A stretch of DNA of 16,945 bases, taken from Luminiphilus sp. Its GTDB lineage: Bacteria > Pseudomonadota > Gammaproteobacteria > Pseudomonadales > Halieaceae. Positions 1-7,611 of this stretch are shown here, one piece after another. A program made the position numbers and the translations under genes. The notes under the pieces are model-generated. The model was not told where the DNA came from. It made no database searches and saw only the letters and a program-made list of their open reading frames with translations. How positions within the stretch are numbered: the stretch's first letter is position 1; the number at the start of each line of letters is the position of its first letter. The DNA is taken from the NCBI GenBank assembly GCA_029251065.1, contig JAQXEB010000150.1, positions 1 through 16,945 on the forward strand. Reading direction: 5' to 3'.

Positions 1-464
1 CTGAGACCTTCAAATTCTCTGAGCGTTAACGCCGCTTTTAACTCCAACGGCAGGGCGTCAATCGCTTGAGAGATGACCGCCTCCAGTTGTTGCCCCATGA
101 TCACCTCATCCGGCGATTCGTTATCTTTCAATCGGCCTGGCACTTCATAGGACTCCGAGTCGTCAAGCGCCAAATCTGTCGTTGGCCGACGGCTAAGGGC
201 AACCAGGTGATTCTTAGCTGCATTTGCCGCAATGCGATACAACCAGGTGTAAAACGCGCTATCGCCTCGAAACTTGGGCAGCGCCCTGTAGGCTTTGATA
301 AAAGCCTCCTGAGTCACGTCCTCGACTTCTGCCGCATTACTCACGTAGCGTGACACCAGTTGCGCAACCCTCCCCTGATACTTCAAAACCAATAGATCAA
401 ACGCCCGCGAGTCGCCCTTTTTAGCGCGCGTTACGAGCTTGTCATCTCCGTCGCTGAGTGCCAC
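1..464 (-). CDS. rpoE: RNA polymerase sigma factor RpoE (sigma-E), 3' part cut off by the window edge
   Basis: Extracytoplasmic-function sigma factor that directs RNA polymerase to envelope-stress promoters and is normally held by a membrane anti-sigma factor (RseA). My reverse-strand translation gives about 154 of the usual ~190 residues. Region 2 is visible as VSRYVSNAAEVEDVTQEAFI followed by KAYRALPKFRGDSAFYTWLY, nearly the same as E. coli RpoE. The start of region 4 (ALTLREFEGLS) sits at the window edge. The start is GTG at 464-462: an in-frame TAG lies six codons upstream, no other start codon comes between, and GGCGGGAAG lies just upstream as a ribosome site. It diverges from nadB, the standard gammaproteobacterial order. 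rseA would be expected next, outside the window. A sigma-E-type promoter upstream (527-556) implies autoregulation. The identification is very secure. Confidence 0.96.
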   Translation of the reverse strand, partial: MALSDGDDKLVTRAKKGDSRAFDLLVLKYQGRVAQLVSRYVSNAAEVEDVTQEAFIKAYRALPKFRGDSAFYTWLYRIAANAAKNHLVALSRRPTTDLALDDSESYEVPGRLKDNESPDEVIMGQQLEAVISQAIDALPLELKAALTLREFEGL

Positions 465-526
465 TGTACCGCTTCCCGCCTAGCAGATCCGACATCGACC
501 ACTTATGCCCAATCTGTTTTCAGTTG

Positions 527-556
527 TTTAAGACGCTACTTGATTCGAAAAGTTCC
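527..556 (-). promoter_or_regulatory. Sigma-E-type promoter of rpoE (autoregulation)
   Basis: Read on the minus strand, GGAACTT (556-550) is followed after a spacer by GTCTTAA (534-528). There are 16 nt between AACTT and TCTTAA. This matches the known sigma-E consensus (GGAACTT, 15-19 nt, then TCnnA-like -10) and the layout of the E. coli rpoE autoregulatory promoter. The predicted transcript start near 520 leaves a leader of about 55 nt before the GTG at 464. The motif is seen directly; the autoregulation is inferred from the family. Confidence 0.75.
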
Positions 557-624
557 AATTATTTGTCACAATGCAAAGCTCGCAGCCACAGAGGCCAGAG
601 TGCCGCAGCTGCAACACGGAGTCC

Positions 625-2256
625 ATGGTGCTAGATACACATTTTGACGTTCTCATCGTCGGCAGCGGCGCCGCAGGTCTAAGCCTGGCGCTTCAGCTAC
701 CTGAAACGCTATCAATCGGATTGCTCTCCAAGGCAGACCTGAATTCTGGTTCGACCTCGTGGGCGCAAGGGGGTATGGCCGCGGTTTTGCACGAACGAGA
801 CACCGTGGAAGCACACGTTGAGGACACGCTCAGCGCGGGCGCCGGTCTTTGCCATGAGGACGCCGTTCGATTCACGGTCGAGCGAAGCAAGGAAGTGGTC
901 AACTGGCTGATCGATCAGGGCGTCGACTTTGATTTGAGAAACGACCAACCCGACGATGAATTTAGAGAGTTCCACCTGACGATGGAAGGCGGTCACTCCA
1001 TTCGTCGGATTCTCCACTCGGCAGATCAAACCGGCAGTGCTATCTCCAAAGCCCTGAATGCCCAGATCCGACAGCGCGACAACGTTCAAATCCTGACCGA
1101 CCGATGCGTGGTCGACTTAATCATCAGTCGCGACGCGGTGAAAGGCGCCTATGTCCTGAACACCAGTACGGGCACAGTAGAGACGATCAGCGCAAGGACC
1201 GTGGCGCTTGCCACAGGTGGTGCAAGCAAAGTCTACCGCTATACCAGCAATCCCGATGGGGCTACGGGTGACGGCATCGCTCTCGCTTGGCGGGCAGGCT
1301 GTCGTGTCGCAAACTTGGAGTTCAATCAGTTCCACCCAACCTGCTTGTACAATCCGACTAACCGCACGTTTTTGCTCACCGAGGCCCTGCGGGGTGAGGG
1401 AGCCACTCTGCACTTGCCCAGTGGTGAGCGATTCATGCCGCGATTTGATTCGCGGGCCGAGCTGGCCCCTCGCGATGTCGTCGCAAGAGCGATCGACTAC
1501 GAGATGAAACGACTGGGCCTGGACTGTGTTTACCTCGATATGACGCACAAATCGGTTGAGCAAATTCAAGAGCACTTCCCAACGGTTCACGCGCGTTGTC
1601 AGAGCTTGGGAATCGAGATGGCGAGCGAGAGAATACCGGTGGTGCCCGCGGCGCATTACACCTGTGGTGGTGTCATCGTCGACCAATATGGTGCAACGGA
1701 CCTCGCGGGTCTCTATGTGATTGGTGAGACCGCCTGTACAGGCCTACATGGCGCAAATCGAATGGCAAGCAACTCGCTCCTTGAATGCTTCGTTTACGCA
1801 AAAAGTGCGGCTGAGCACATTTCAAAACAGACTTCGTCACCCCCCCCGCGAGCCCTGCCCCAGTGGGACGATAGCCGAGTCCGGGTATCGGATGAGGCGG
1901 TGGTTATCCAGCACAGCTGGCACGCGCTTCGGCGTCTCATGTGGGACTATGTCGGGATCGTCAGAACCAACCGACGACTCAAACGAGCGGCAAACCACAT
2001 CTCGGTGCTTGAGCAAGAAGTCGATGACTACTACGCCAGCTTCACGATCACGAAAGAGCTTTTGGAGCTGCGGAACCTGACGCTAGTGGCTAAGTTAATG
2101 GTGGACTGTGCGCAACGCAGAAAGGAGTCGCGTGGCTTGCACTTCAATAGTGACTATCCGCACTTGTTAGCCAAAGGCGAAAATACTGTTTTGATCCCTC
2201 ACAACGGTCTCACCAGTCACGCGGGGCTGCCGAGCTACCGCGAGACTGATGTCTAA
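625..2256 (+). CDS. nadB: L-aspartate oxidase NadB
   Basis: FAD enzyme that oxidises L-aspartate to iminoaspartate, the first step of de novo NAD synthesis; NadA then makes quinolinate. From ATG 625 the protein has 543 residues, close to E. coli NadB (540). The FAD-binding GSGAAG is at residues 13-18. Other family blocks follow: GGASKVYRYTSNP, EFNQFHPTCL, the LAPRD arginine (R283, equivalent to catalytic R290 of E. coli), PAAHYTCGG (H344), and GLHGANRMASNSLLEC near the FAD site. The frame is open back to ATG 571. I prefer 625 because it has GGAG just upstream, begins where homologues begin, and leaves room for a promoter; the 571 codon has no visible ribosome site. nadA is not in this window. 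The gene ends 3 nt before the stop of the opposing sdhE. Confidence 0.96.
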   Translation: MVLDTHFDVLIVGSGAAGLSLALQLPETLSIGLLSKADLNSGSTSWAQGGMAAVLHERDTVEAHVEDTLSAGAGLCHEDAVRFTVERSKEVVNWLIDQGVDFDLRNDQPDDEFREFHLTMEGGHSIRRILHSADQTGSAISKALNAQIRQRDNVQILTDRCVVDLIISRDAVKGAYVLNTSTGTVETISARTVALATGGASKVYRYTSNPDGATGDGIALAWRAGCRVANLEFNQFHPTCLYNPTNRTFLLTEALRGEGATLHLPSGERFMPRFDSRAELAPRDVVARAIDYEMKRLGLDCVYLDMTHKSVEQIQEHFPTVHARCQSLGIEMASERIPVVPAAHYTCGGVIVDQYGATDLAGLYVIGETACTGLHGANRMASNSLLECFVYAKSAAEHISKQTSSPPPRALPQWDDSRVRVSDEAVVIQHSWHALRRLMWDYVGIVRTNRRLKRAANHISVLEQEVDDYYASFTITKELLELRNLTLVAKLMVDCAQRRKESRGLHFNSDYPHLLAKGENTVLIPHNGLTSHAGLPSYRETDV

Positions 2257-2259
2257 GGC

Positions 2260-2517
2260 TTAAGACTGCGGCGGCAAACGCTTGTAAGCCTGAATCGCTG
2301 AAACGATCGGCGCCAGGCTTTCATCAGGCTCAGCACGGCCCATAAGCCACTCAAATATATCTTGATCAGCCGATGTCATAAGCTCGCGATACAAGGATTT
2401 GAACTCCGCAGTTAAAGACGGGTATTGATAGGCCACAAAATCGGCCAGAAACAGATCGAGTTCGAGCAATCCTCGCCGACTTGCCCAGCGCATTCTGTTA
2501 TGGTCAGCATCAGTCAT
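2260..2517 (-). CDS. sdhE: SdhE/YgfY flavinylation factor (FAD assembly factor 2)
   Basis: Small protein (85 residues) that promotes covalent FAD attachment to succinate dehydrogenase SdhA and fumarate reductase FrdA; older names are YgfY and CptB. The diagnostic RGxxE motif is present as R15-G-L-L-E19 within WASRRGLLELD, at the same distance from the N-terminus as in E. coli. Downstream FEWLMGRAEPDESLAPIV matches the family's FNWLM...P helix. It is convergent with nadB (3 nt apart) and divergent from ygfZ, as in many gammaproteobacteria. The partner gene cptA/ygfX, which commonly follows sdhE, is absent because nadB begins its tail there. No strong Shine-Dalgarno is visible; ATG 2517 was chosen by alignment with homologues. 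Confidence 0.92.
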   Translation of the reverse strand: MTDADHNRMRWASRRGLLELDLFLADFVAYQYPSLTAEFKSLYRELMTSADQDIFEWLMGRAEPDESLAPIVSAIQAYKRLPPQS

Positions 2518-2567
2518 GCCGGCACAGTACCTTAAAGCTCATTGAGGTTCGAGCGGCAATTTTCAAA

Positions 2568-2572
2568 AAGGG
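2568..2572 (+). promoter_or_regulatory. Ribosome binding site that decides the ygfZ start
   Basis: AAGGG lies 8 nt upstream of the GTG at 2581. The longer in-frame alternative, TTG at 2542, has no comparable site. Confidence 0.55.
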
Positions 2573-2580
2573 CAAAAATC

Positions 2581-3375
2581 GTGAGTGACGCTGTTTTAGA
2601 ATTTTCAGGCCTTGATGTGCGATCGGTTTTGCAAGGGCAAACGACTAAGAACTTTGAAAGACTGCCGCTCAATAGTCCTATTGACGGCGCATTCTGCGAT
2701 CTAAAGGGTCGTGTTATTGCAGATTTTACTGCCGTCATGACCTCAGACGATCGTGCACTACTGCGAACCGACGCGGACGTCGCTCAGGCGCTGAAGACGC
2801 ATTTAGGTAAGTACCTGATGTTTTCAAAAACGACCTTAACGCTGCTGACCTGGAACTGCTGGGGCTGCTCACATTCCTCCCCACCCATGGGAAGCGACGA
2901 CATGATCGTCGTGCCACGTAGTGCTTTACTTTACGAGGTGTGGTGCAACAACAACTGCGCACCTGATCACGTGATCACGCACGACTCATGGCGATATGAG
3001 CGATTCTTGCGGGGCGAGGCAAGAATTTGTCAGGCCACAATGCACCAGTTTTTACCTCAGGATTTGAACTACGATCTTCAGGGGATTATTGACTTCGATA
3101 AAGGCTGCTACACCGGCCAGGAGATTATCGCTCGATTGCACTACCGCGGCTCTCCTAAGCGAAGATTATCGATCGTCTCTGTACCGGGGTCGATCGCACC
3201 CTCGGTTAATGACAAAGTCGTCGATGCCGGCACCTCAAAAACGGTCGGTTCTATCGTGGAGGTGACGCAAACAGAGGCCGGTTGGTTATGTTTGTCCGAG
3301 GTCGTCGTTGATGCCAAAGACCGCACACTGCAGGTGCGTGATGTGAGGGTTGAAATACAAGCTTTGCCGTCTTAG
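2581..3375 (+). CDS. ygfZ: YgfZ, folate-binding Fe-S cluster repair / tRNA-modification protein
   Basis: Member of the GcvT-like aminomethyltransferase fold (COG0354). YgfZ uses tetrahydrofolate and a conserved cysteine to maintain certain Fe-S enzymes, including the tRNA methylthiotransferase MiaB. The signature K-G-C-Y-T-G-Q-E is seen at residues 174-181, with the essential cysteine at 176, followed by IIARLHYRGSPKRRL. The N-terminal VLQGQTTKN matches the family's FLQGQ-T block. The protein has 264 residues from GTG 2581, shorter than E. coli YgfZ (326) but within the range of other gammaproteobacterial versions. The start is set by AAGGG 8 nt upstream; a TTG at 2542 would add 13 residues and has no ribosome site. 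It diverges from sdhE, and the two share a gap of about 60 nt. Its stop is 3 nt from the ung stop. Confidence 0.93.
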   Translation: MSDAVLEFSGLDVRSVLQGQTTKNFERLPLNSPIDGAFCDLKGRVIADFTAVMTSDDRALLRTDADVAQALKTHLGKYLMFSKTTLTLLTWNCWGCSHSSPPMGSDDMIVVPRSALLYEVWCNNNCAPDHVITHDSWRYERFLRGEARICQATMHQFLPQDLNYDLQGIIDFDKGCYTGQEIIARLHYRGSPKRRLSIVSVPGSIAPSVNDKVVDAGTSKTVGSIVEVTQTEAGWLCLSEVVVDAKDRTLQVRDVRVEIQALPS

Positions 3376-3378
3376 TGC

Positions 3379-4068
3379 TCATTCGACTGAGCCCCATAGA
3401 ATCTCTGGGACACCTTGGCTGGTTAGCCACTGATTGGCCCGACTGAAGTGTCGGCACTCAAAAAATCCTCTGTAGGCGCTGAGTGGTGAGGGGTGAGGGG
3501 CTTTTAAAATTAAGTTTTGCGGCCCTCTAATCAGCCCTTCCTTTTTTTGCGCATGCCGGCCCCACAGCAAAAACACCGTTGGCGAGACGTCACGGGCTAC
3601 CACGTCAATGATTTGGTCTGTGACGCTCTGCCACCCAAAAGACTGGTGTGATTCAGGCTCCCCCGCGCGAACAGTTAACACGGTATTTAAGAGCAATACC
3701 CCCTGTTTCGACCAATGACCGATATTGAAATGCTCAGCAAAAAGGTGCCCGATATCGCGCGCTAACATCTCTCTAATGTTCCGCAACGAGGGTGGCAACA
3801 CGTGCCCACGCTGAACCTCGAAAGCTTTACCGGTGGCTTGCCCTGGACCGTGGTAAGGATCTTGACCCAGAATCACCACGCGCACCGACTCAGGCGCCAG
3901 ATTGTCCAAACTTGCAAAGATTTGACCGGGTTCAGGGTAATACGTATGACCTGCGCGCGTCTCCTCCAACAAACGTCTCTCGATCGTCGCCCCGGCAGTG
4001 CCCAAGAGAACATCCTCAAGCGAGGATCTCCATGCCAAAGGACATAACTCGGTCAGCTTTACATCCAA
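3379..4068 (-). CDS. ung: Uracil-DNA glycosylase (family 1 UNG)
   Basis: Removes uracil from DNA after cytosine deamination or dUTP incorporation, starting base-excision repair. The water-activating motif GQDPYHG carries catalytic D70. The minor-groove loop APHPSPLS carries H192. Family blocks VLLLNTVLTVR and VFLLWGRHAQKK are all intact. With the TTG start at 4068 the protein is 229 residues, exactly the length of E. coli Ung. The frame stays open to a GTG at 4116, but the TTG has an excellent GGAGG (4075-4079) 6 nt upstream and matches homologue N-termini. It is convergent with ygfZ and divergent from the DUF1631 gene. Use of TTG may keep expression modest, which is inference. Confidence 0.95.
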   Translation of the reverse strand: MDVKLTELCPLAWRSSLEDVLLGTAGATIERRLLEETRAGHTYYPEPGQIFASLDNLAPESVRVVILGQDPYHGPGQATGKAFEVQRGHVLPPSLRNIREMLARDIGHLFAEHFNIGHWSKQGVLLLNTVLTVRAGEPESHQSFGWQSVTDQIIDVVARDVSPTVFLLWGRHAQKKEGLIRGPQNLILKAPHPSPLSAYRGFFECRHFSRANQWLTSQGVPEILWGSVE

Positions 4069-4074
4069 TGAGCA

Positions 4075-4079
4075 CCTCC
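4075..4079 (-). promoter_or_regulatory. Strong Shine-Dalgarno that fixes a TTG start for ung
   Basis: On the minus strand GGAGG is followed by 6 nt and then TTG (4068-4066). The upstream in-frame GTG at 4116 has no comparable site, so the TTG is the likely start. Confidence 0.7.
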
Positions 4080-4142
4080 AAGCGTGGCTTGATGTGGGGA
4101 GCGCCAACTGTAACACTCAAGGCTGTATCATGTGGTTGACGG

Positions 4143-7100
4143 GTGAAGCGCGTGAACGAATCGACGGACAGAGATGAAATCATTGCCTCGCTGGAAGCCC
4201 TTGCGGTTGAGCGTTTGACACCGTGTCTGTCATTAATCTTAGAAGAAACAGCTGACTACCTTTTTACCCTCTCCACCAGTTCCCGACTCGATCAAAAAAA
4301 TCAAGACCAATGCTATTCAGCCTTCGTCACGTTGCAAGGGTCCATCAAGTCTGTCGTGCACCAAATAACGCGCTCGGTCTCCGATGCATTTGGGCGCTGC
4401 GGTGCATCACAGAACTCGGCGGTCACGACTGTAGAGAGTGACGAGCCTATTCGCTTGGCGCTTGTGCCACTCGAGGAGTTTGAGGACACGCTGGCCATCG
4501 AAAAAATTGTGCGTGCTGGGACCGAGCGTTACTGGCTTGAACTCGAGAGCATGATTTTCCGGTTGGCCGCACGCCTCGAGCGTGACCCGAAGCGACTTGA
4601 GCTACCCGTCAGCCCAAGAACATTATGCAGTGCTTACCGACAGTCACTTAAGGATATTGATTTCCCTAGAACCTTCTTAGTGGACGCTGACAGCGCATTT
4701 GTAAGAAAGCTTTTGCCAGAGCTAGCGAGAATCTACCTCGACCTCAATGCTCACTTAGCCTCGCATGAACTCTTGCCAGACATCGAGGGTGAGCTCAAAA
4801 AAACGGGATCACAGATATTGGTTCAACTCCATTCTAAAAGTGAAGCGGAATCCGCTGACGGCGAGCAAGCGGCGTCACCCCAAATGAGTGGGTCGACAGC
4901 ACTCCCTCAGAGTCTCAGCGTGCCACAACACGACATAAAAGATCTCATCCACAGCGGCGCATGGATCAATGCCCATGCGCTTGACGCACTCTCTGGACGC
5001 ATACCCGCCTCCGCGTTTAATCGAACAAGCGTTTCCCTTCAAACCGCGACCGAGGCGCAGCTGACAGCCGCGGGCGGAAGGGCTCGGTTCGTTCCAGCTC
5101 GATTAGCCGCGCCACTGCGCGACGAGGCTGCCCGAAACCGGCTACTTTCCACCAGCCAAGAAATGTTAAATCCGAGCCGTGTCAACAGCTTGGAGCTCGC
5201 ATCCGAGTCTCTACGAATTTCGCAAGCCCTTGCAAAGGTTCGTCGAGAAAACACGGGTAAGCGTCATAGCGTCACTTCTATCATAGAGGCAGTTGGTTTC
5301 ATCCCGAAAGCGGCTATTTACGACCGACTCGTCGAGGCTCATAAAATTTCCTCAGCACTCTTTGACTACGTGTTAGAGCGCGTAATGCCGCCAGAACAAA
5401 TGCTCCCACCACTGGTCAGGCTGGAATTGTGTTTTTTAGAGCTTGCATTAAGCGACGAAGACTTTCTGATTCAAGGAGACCACCCCGGCAGACTACTGGT
5501 CGATCGTATCGCCGATCTGGTCACACTCTTGCCAAGAGGAAAAGCACGTCATCTCGAAGGGTTTATCACCGCGGTGGACGCGGTAAATGCACGGTTTGAT
5601 GGCTCGCCTATGGCATTATCAACCGCGGCAAACACACTGGGTGACTTATCAACACTGCTGATCTCGCAACAACGGCAAAATAGGGATCGGCTGATCGCGC
5701 GCGAAAACGCGAAGGACCGCATCGACAGTGCCCGCGTCTCAGTTGTGACAGCTCTAAACGACGTCGTTGGAGACACCGACCAATCAGAGCATCTGATTGC
5801 AATGATTACGAACGGTCTGATTGACCACTGGGTCGTTCAACTGCTGAAGGGGCAAAGCCTCGACAAAATGAAGACCGATCTTGAAACCTTGATCGCATTT
5901 GCAGGCAATGAAGAGAACCCGCCGGCCACGACTGTTTCGTCTGACGATATTTTCAACATTATTGGTGACAAGCCGAAACAACGTCCCGCCGTTACCGCCG
6001 CCTATGAAGCGCTGCTCATCGACCGAGAAAAAGGCTCGGTCAGCGTCGCCTCGGCGCCGACTCAGTGGCGAGTTGAGGTGGACCTCACCCCGCTTGAGCT
6101 CGATGCCATTTTGTCGAGCAGGCCCCGGTTAGCACGGGCTGCACGGGCTGTTCAGCAGCTCGCAGTCGATACTTGGTTTTTACAAAAAGGCGGACACGGC
6201 CATGTCTATCTTCAGGTGGTTTGGGTCAATCGACACGCGACGCGTTTCGTACTGAGCGACGAACGTGGGGTAAAGCAGCGTGACATGTCGCTCATTGAAC
6301 TCGCTCGAAAATTGGGGCGCTCGCTTAAAACACTGTCCACTATTGAGCAGCTGAGCTTGGTCGAACAAACCTTATTTTCAAAACTTAGCGATGCAAAGGA
6401 TGACATCAGTCAGCAATTTCAGGCGCGCGAGTCAGATGCACTAGCGGCCCTGACTCACGAGACAGAGCGTGCACTCAGACGAGCAAGACGCACTGGAACC
6501 AAGGACAGCTTAATCGCCTTTGAAGTGTCGGGGGACTGGACTGACGACGCGTTGACTGATGCGCTAAACGCTCAGAATCTGAGTATAGGCATCGTCAAAA
6601 AGCTGCGAACTCACATTGCTTGCGCACTGGTGCGTGACGCAATGCCTAAAACGATCACACACGCTGTACTTAAGGCGTTTTCTGAGGAGACGGCCGCTAA
6701 TCTGTCGATTGCGCTTGTCGACCACCAAACACACTCAGACGCTCGAGCGTTAATCAACGGAGTCCTCGACAACACCTCAAGTGAGTCAGTCGGCACCACG
6801 CCCGCTACCGATGCGGCTGTACCGACACCTAAAACGCTTGATGACGCAGTCGCGGAGGCTTTTGCGCGTCTTGAGCCAACGGCCCACGCGATCAGACTCA
6901 GCCCTGTTATCCGTGTGTCTGTCCGTCACGAAAGGCTGCTCGAATCGGCTTACGTCATCCGCCGCTATGACGACAACCAAAAAGACCTTGGAGGCTCCTC
7001 ACAGTTTCGTCACCGCGATCTCGAGATTGCGATTAATTACTTTGAACTCAGGGAGGCTTGTAGGCTTCTCCAAGCCCTCGAAGCACTGGGGGAAACAACT

Positions 7101-7586
7101 CGCCACGTGCTGCTGCGACTCAGTGCCGAAACCTGCCTACACGCATCGGCACTCGATCGCATTTTAACGCAGATTTCCGAACACACTGTTGGCACCTCTC
7201 AACTCAGTTTTCTCATCCCCGATTCCATACAAGTTCGGGAGTCGGTGATTTGCCACAGACTGACTCGTGCATTGCGTTCGATTGGCTGCCACATCGTGAT
7301 CGAAAATTACAATCCAGCGCGTGGCTCGTCAGAATCGATTCAGCGTCTCAACCCTAGTGACGTCACCTTGGAAACGTCATTTTGGGAACTCGCCGCTCAA
7401 AACGAACCTTGGGCTACCGTGCTCCCACAGATTATTGCTGATGTTCATCATATTTTAGGGCACACAGTGACAGTGAGAGATCCGGATACTACCGCACAGA
7501 TCGAGGCCACTGGCATTGATTTCATTGAACGAGAATCAGACGTCTCGCTCTCGATTTCAGAGTTTTTAGCGTCGATTGATCAATGA
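4143..7586 (+). CDS. Large DUF1631 protein with PilZ-like segment and C-terminal degenerate EAL domain
   Basis: Encodes 1147 residues from GTG 4143; GTG 4152 is an alternative with GGTGA upstream. Residues ~10-770 match my recollection of the DUF1631 family (PF07793), sometimes mislabelled thymidine phosphorylase. They include repeated ISQALAKV / LTRELVN-style helices and a beta-rich stretch at ~640-735 (WFLQKGG...LQVVWVNRHATRFVLSDERG), which resembles the PilZ-like end of that family. Residues ~905-1147 follow the EAL phosphodiesterase layout block by block but without catalytic residues: EALLRW becomes YVIRRY, VNLS becomes LRLS, LELTES becomes FLIPDS, DDFGTG becomes ENYNPA, KIDRSF becomes LETSF, and AEGVET becomes VRDPDT. 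Enzyme activity is therefore unlikely. A c-di-GMP sensing or scaffold role is inference. No signal peptide or membrane segment is visible. The gene stands alone, divergent from ung. Confidence 0.82.
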   Translation: MKRVNESTDRDEIIASLEALAVERLTPCLSLILEETADYLFTLSTSSRLDQKNQDQCYSAFVTLQGSIKSVVHQITRSVSDAFGRCGASQNSAVTTVESDEPIRLALVPLEEFEDTLAIEKIVRAGTERYWLELESMIFRLAARLERDPKRLELPVSPRTLCSAYRQSLKDIDFPRTFLVDADSAFVRKLLPELARIYLDLNAHLASHELLPDIEGELKKTGSQILVQLHSKSEAESADGEQAASPQMSGSTALPQSLSVPQHDIKDLIHSGAWINAHALDALSGRIPASAFNRTSVSLQTATEAQLTAAGGRARFVPARLAAPLRDEAARNRLLSTSQEMLNPSRVNSLELASESLRISQALAKVRRENTGKRHSVTSIIEAVGFIPKAAIYDRLVEAHKISSALFDYVLERVMPPEQMLPPLVRLELCFLELALSDEDFLIQGDHPGRLLVDRIADLVTLLPRGKARHLEGFITAVDAVNARFDGSPMALSTAANTLGDLSTLLISQQRQNRDRLIARENAKDRIDSARVSVVTALNDVVGDTDQSEHLIAMITNGLIDHWVVQLLKGQSLDKMKTDLETLIAFAGNEENPPATTVSSDDIFNIIGDKPKQRPAVTAAYEALLIDREKGSVSVASAPTQWRVEVDLTPLELDAILSSRPRLARAARAVQQLAVDTWFLQKGGHGHVYLQVVWVNRHATRFVLSDERGVKQRDMSLIELARKLGRSLKTLSTIEQLSLVEQTLFSKLSDAKDDISQQFQARESDALAALTHETERALRRARRTGTKDSLIAFEVSGDWTDDALTDALNAQNLSIGIVKKLRTHIACALVRDAMPKTITHAVLKAFSEETAANLSIALVDHQTHSDARALINGVLDNTSSESVGTTPATDAAVPTPKTLDDAVAEAFARLEPTAHAIRLSPVIRVSVRHERLLESAYVIRRYDDNQKDLGGSSQFRHRDLEIAINYFELREACRLLQALEALGETTRHVLLRLSAETCLHASALDRILTQISEHTVGTSQLSFLIPDSIQVRESVICHRLTRALRSIGCHIVIENYNPARGSSESIQRLNPSDVTLETSFWELAAQNEPWATVLPQIIADVHHILGHTVTVRDPDTTAQIEATGIDFIERESDVSLSISEFLASIDQ

Positions 7587-7611
7587 TTAAGTCGGGTGGG
7601 TGGATGCAGAA

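Noticed and set aside
571..624. Upstream ATG for nadB giving 18 extra residues
   Set aside because: No ribosome site; the extra residues have no counterpart in NadB proteins, and the codon lies very close to the rpoE promoter boxes.
1117..1686. Open frame of 189 codons antisense to nadB
   Set aside because: Lies wholly within the well-supported nadB gene, has no recognisable protein features, and reads as a shadow of GC-rich codon bias.
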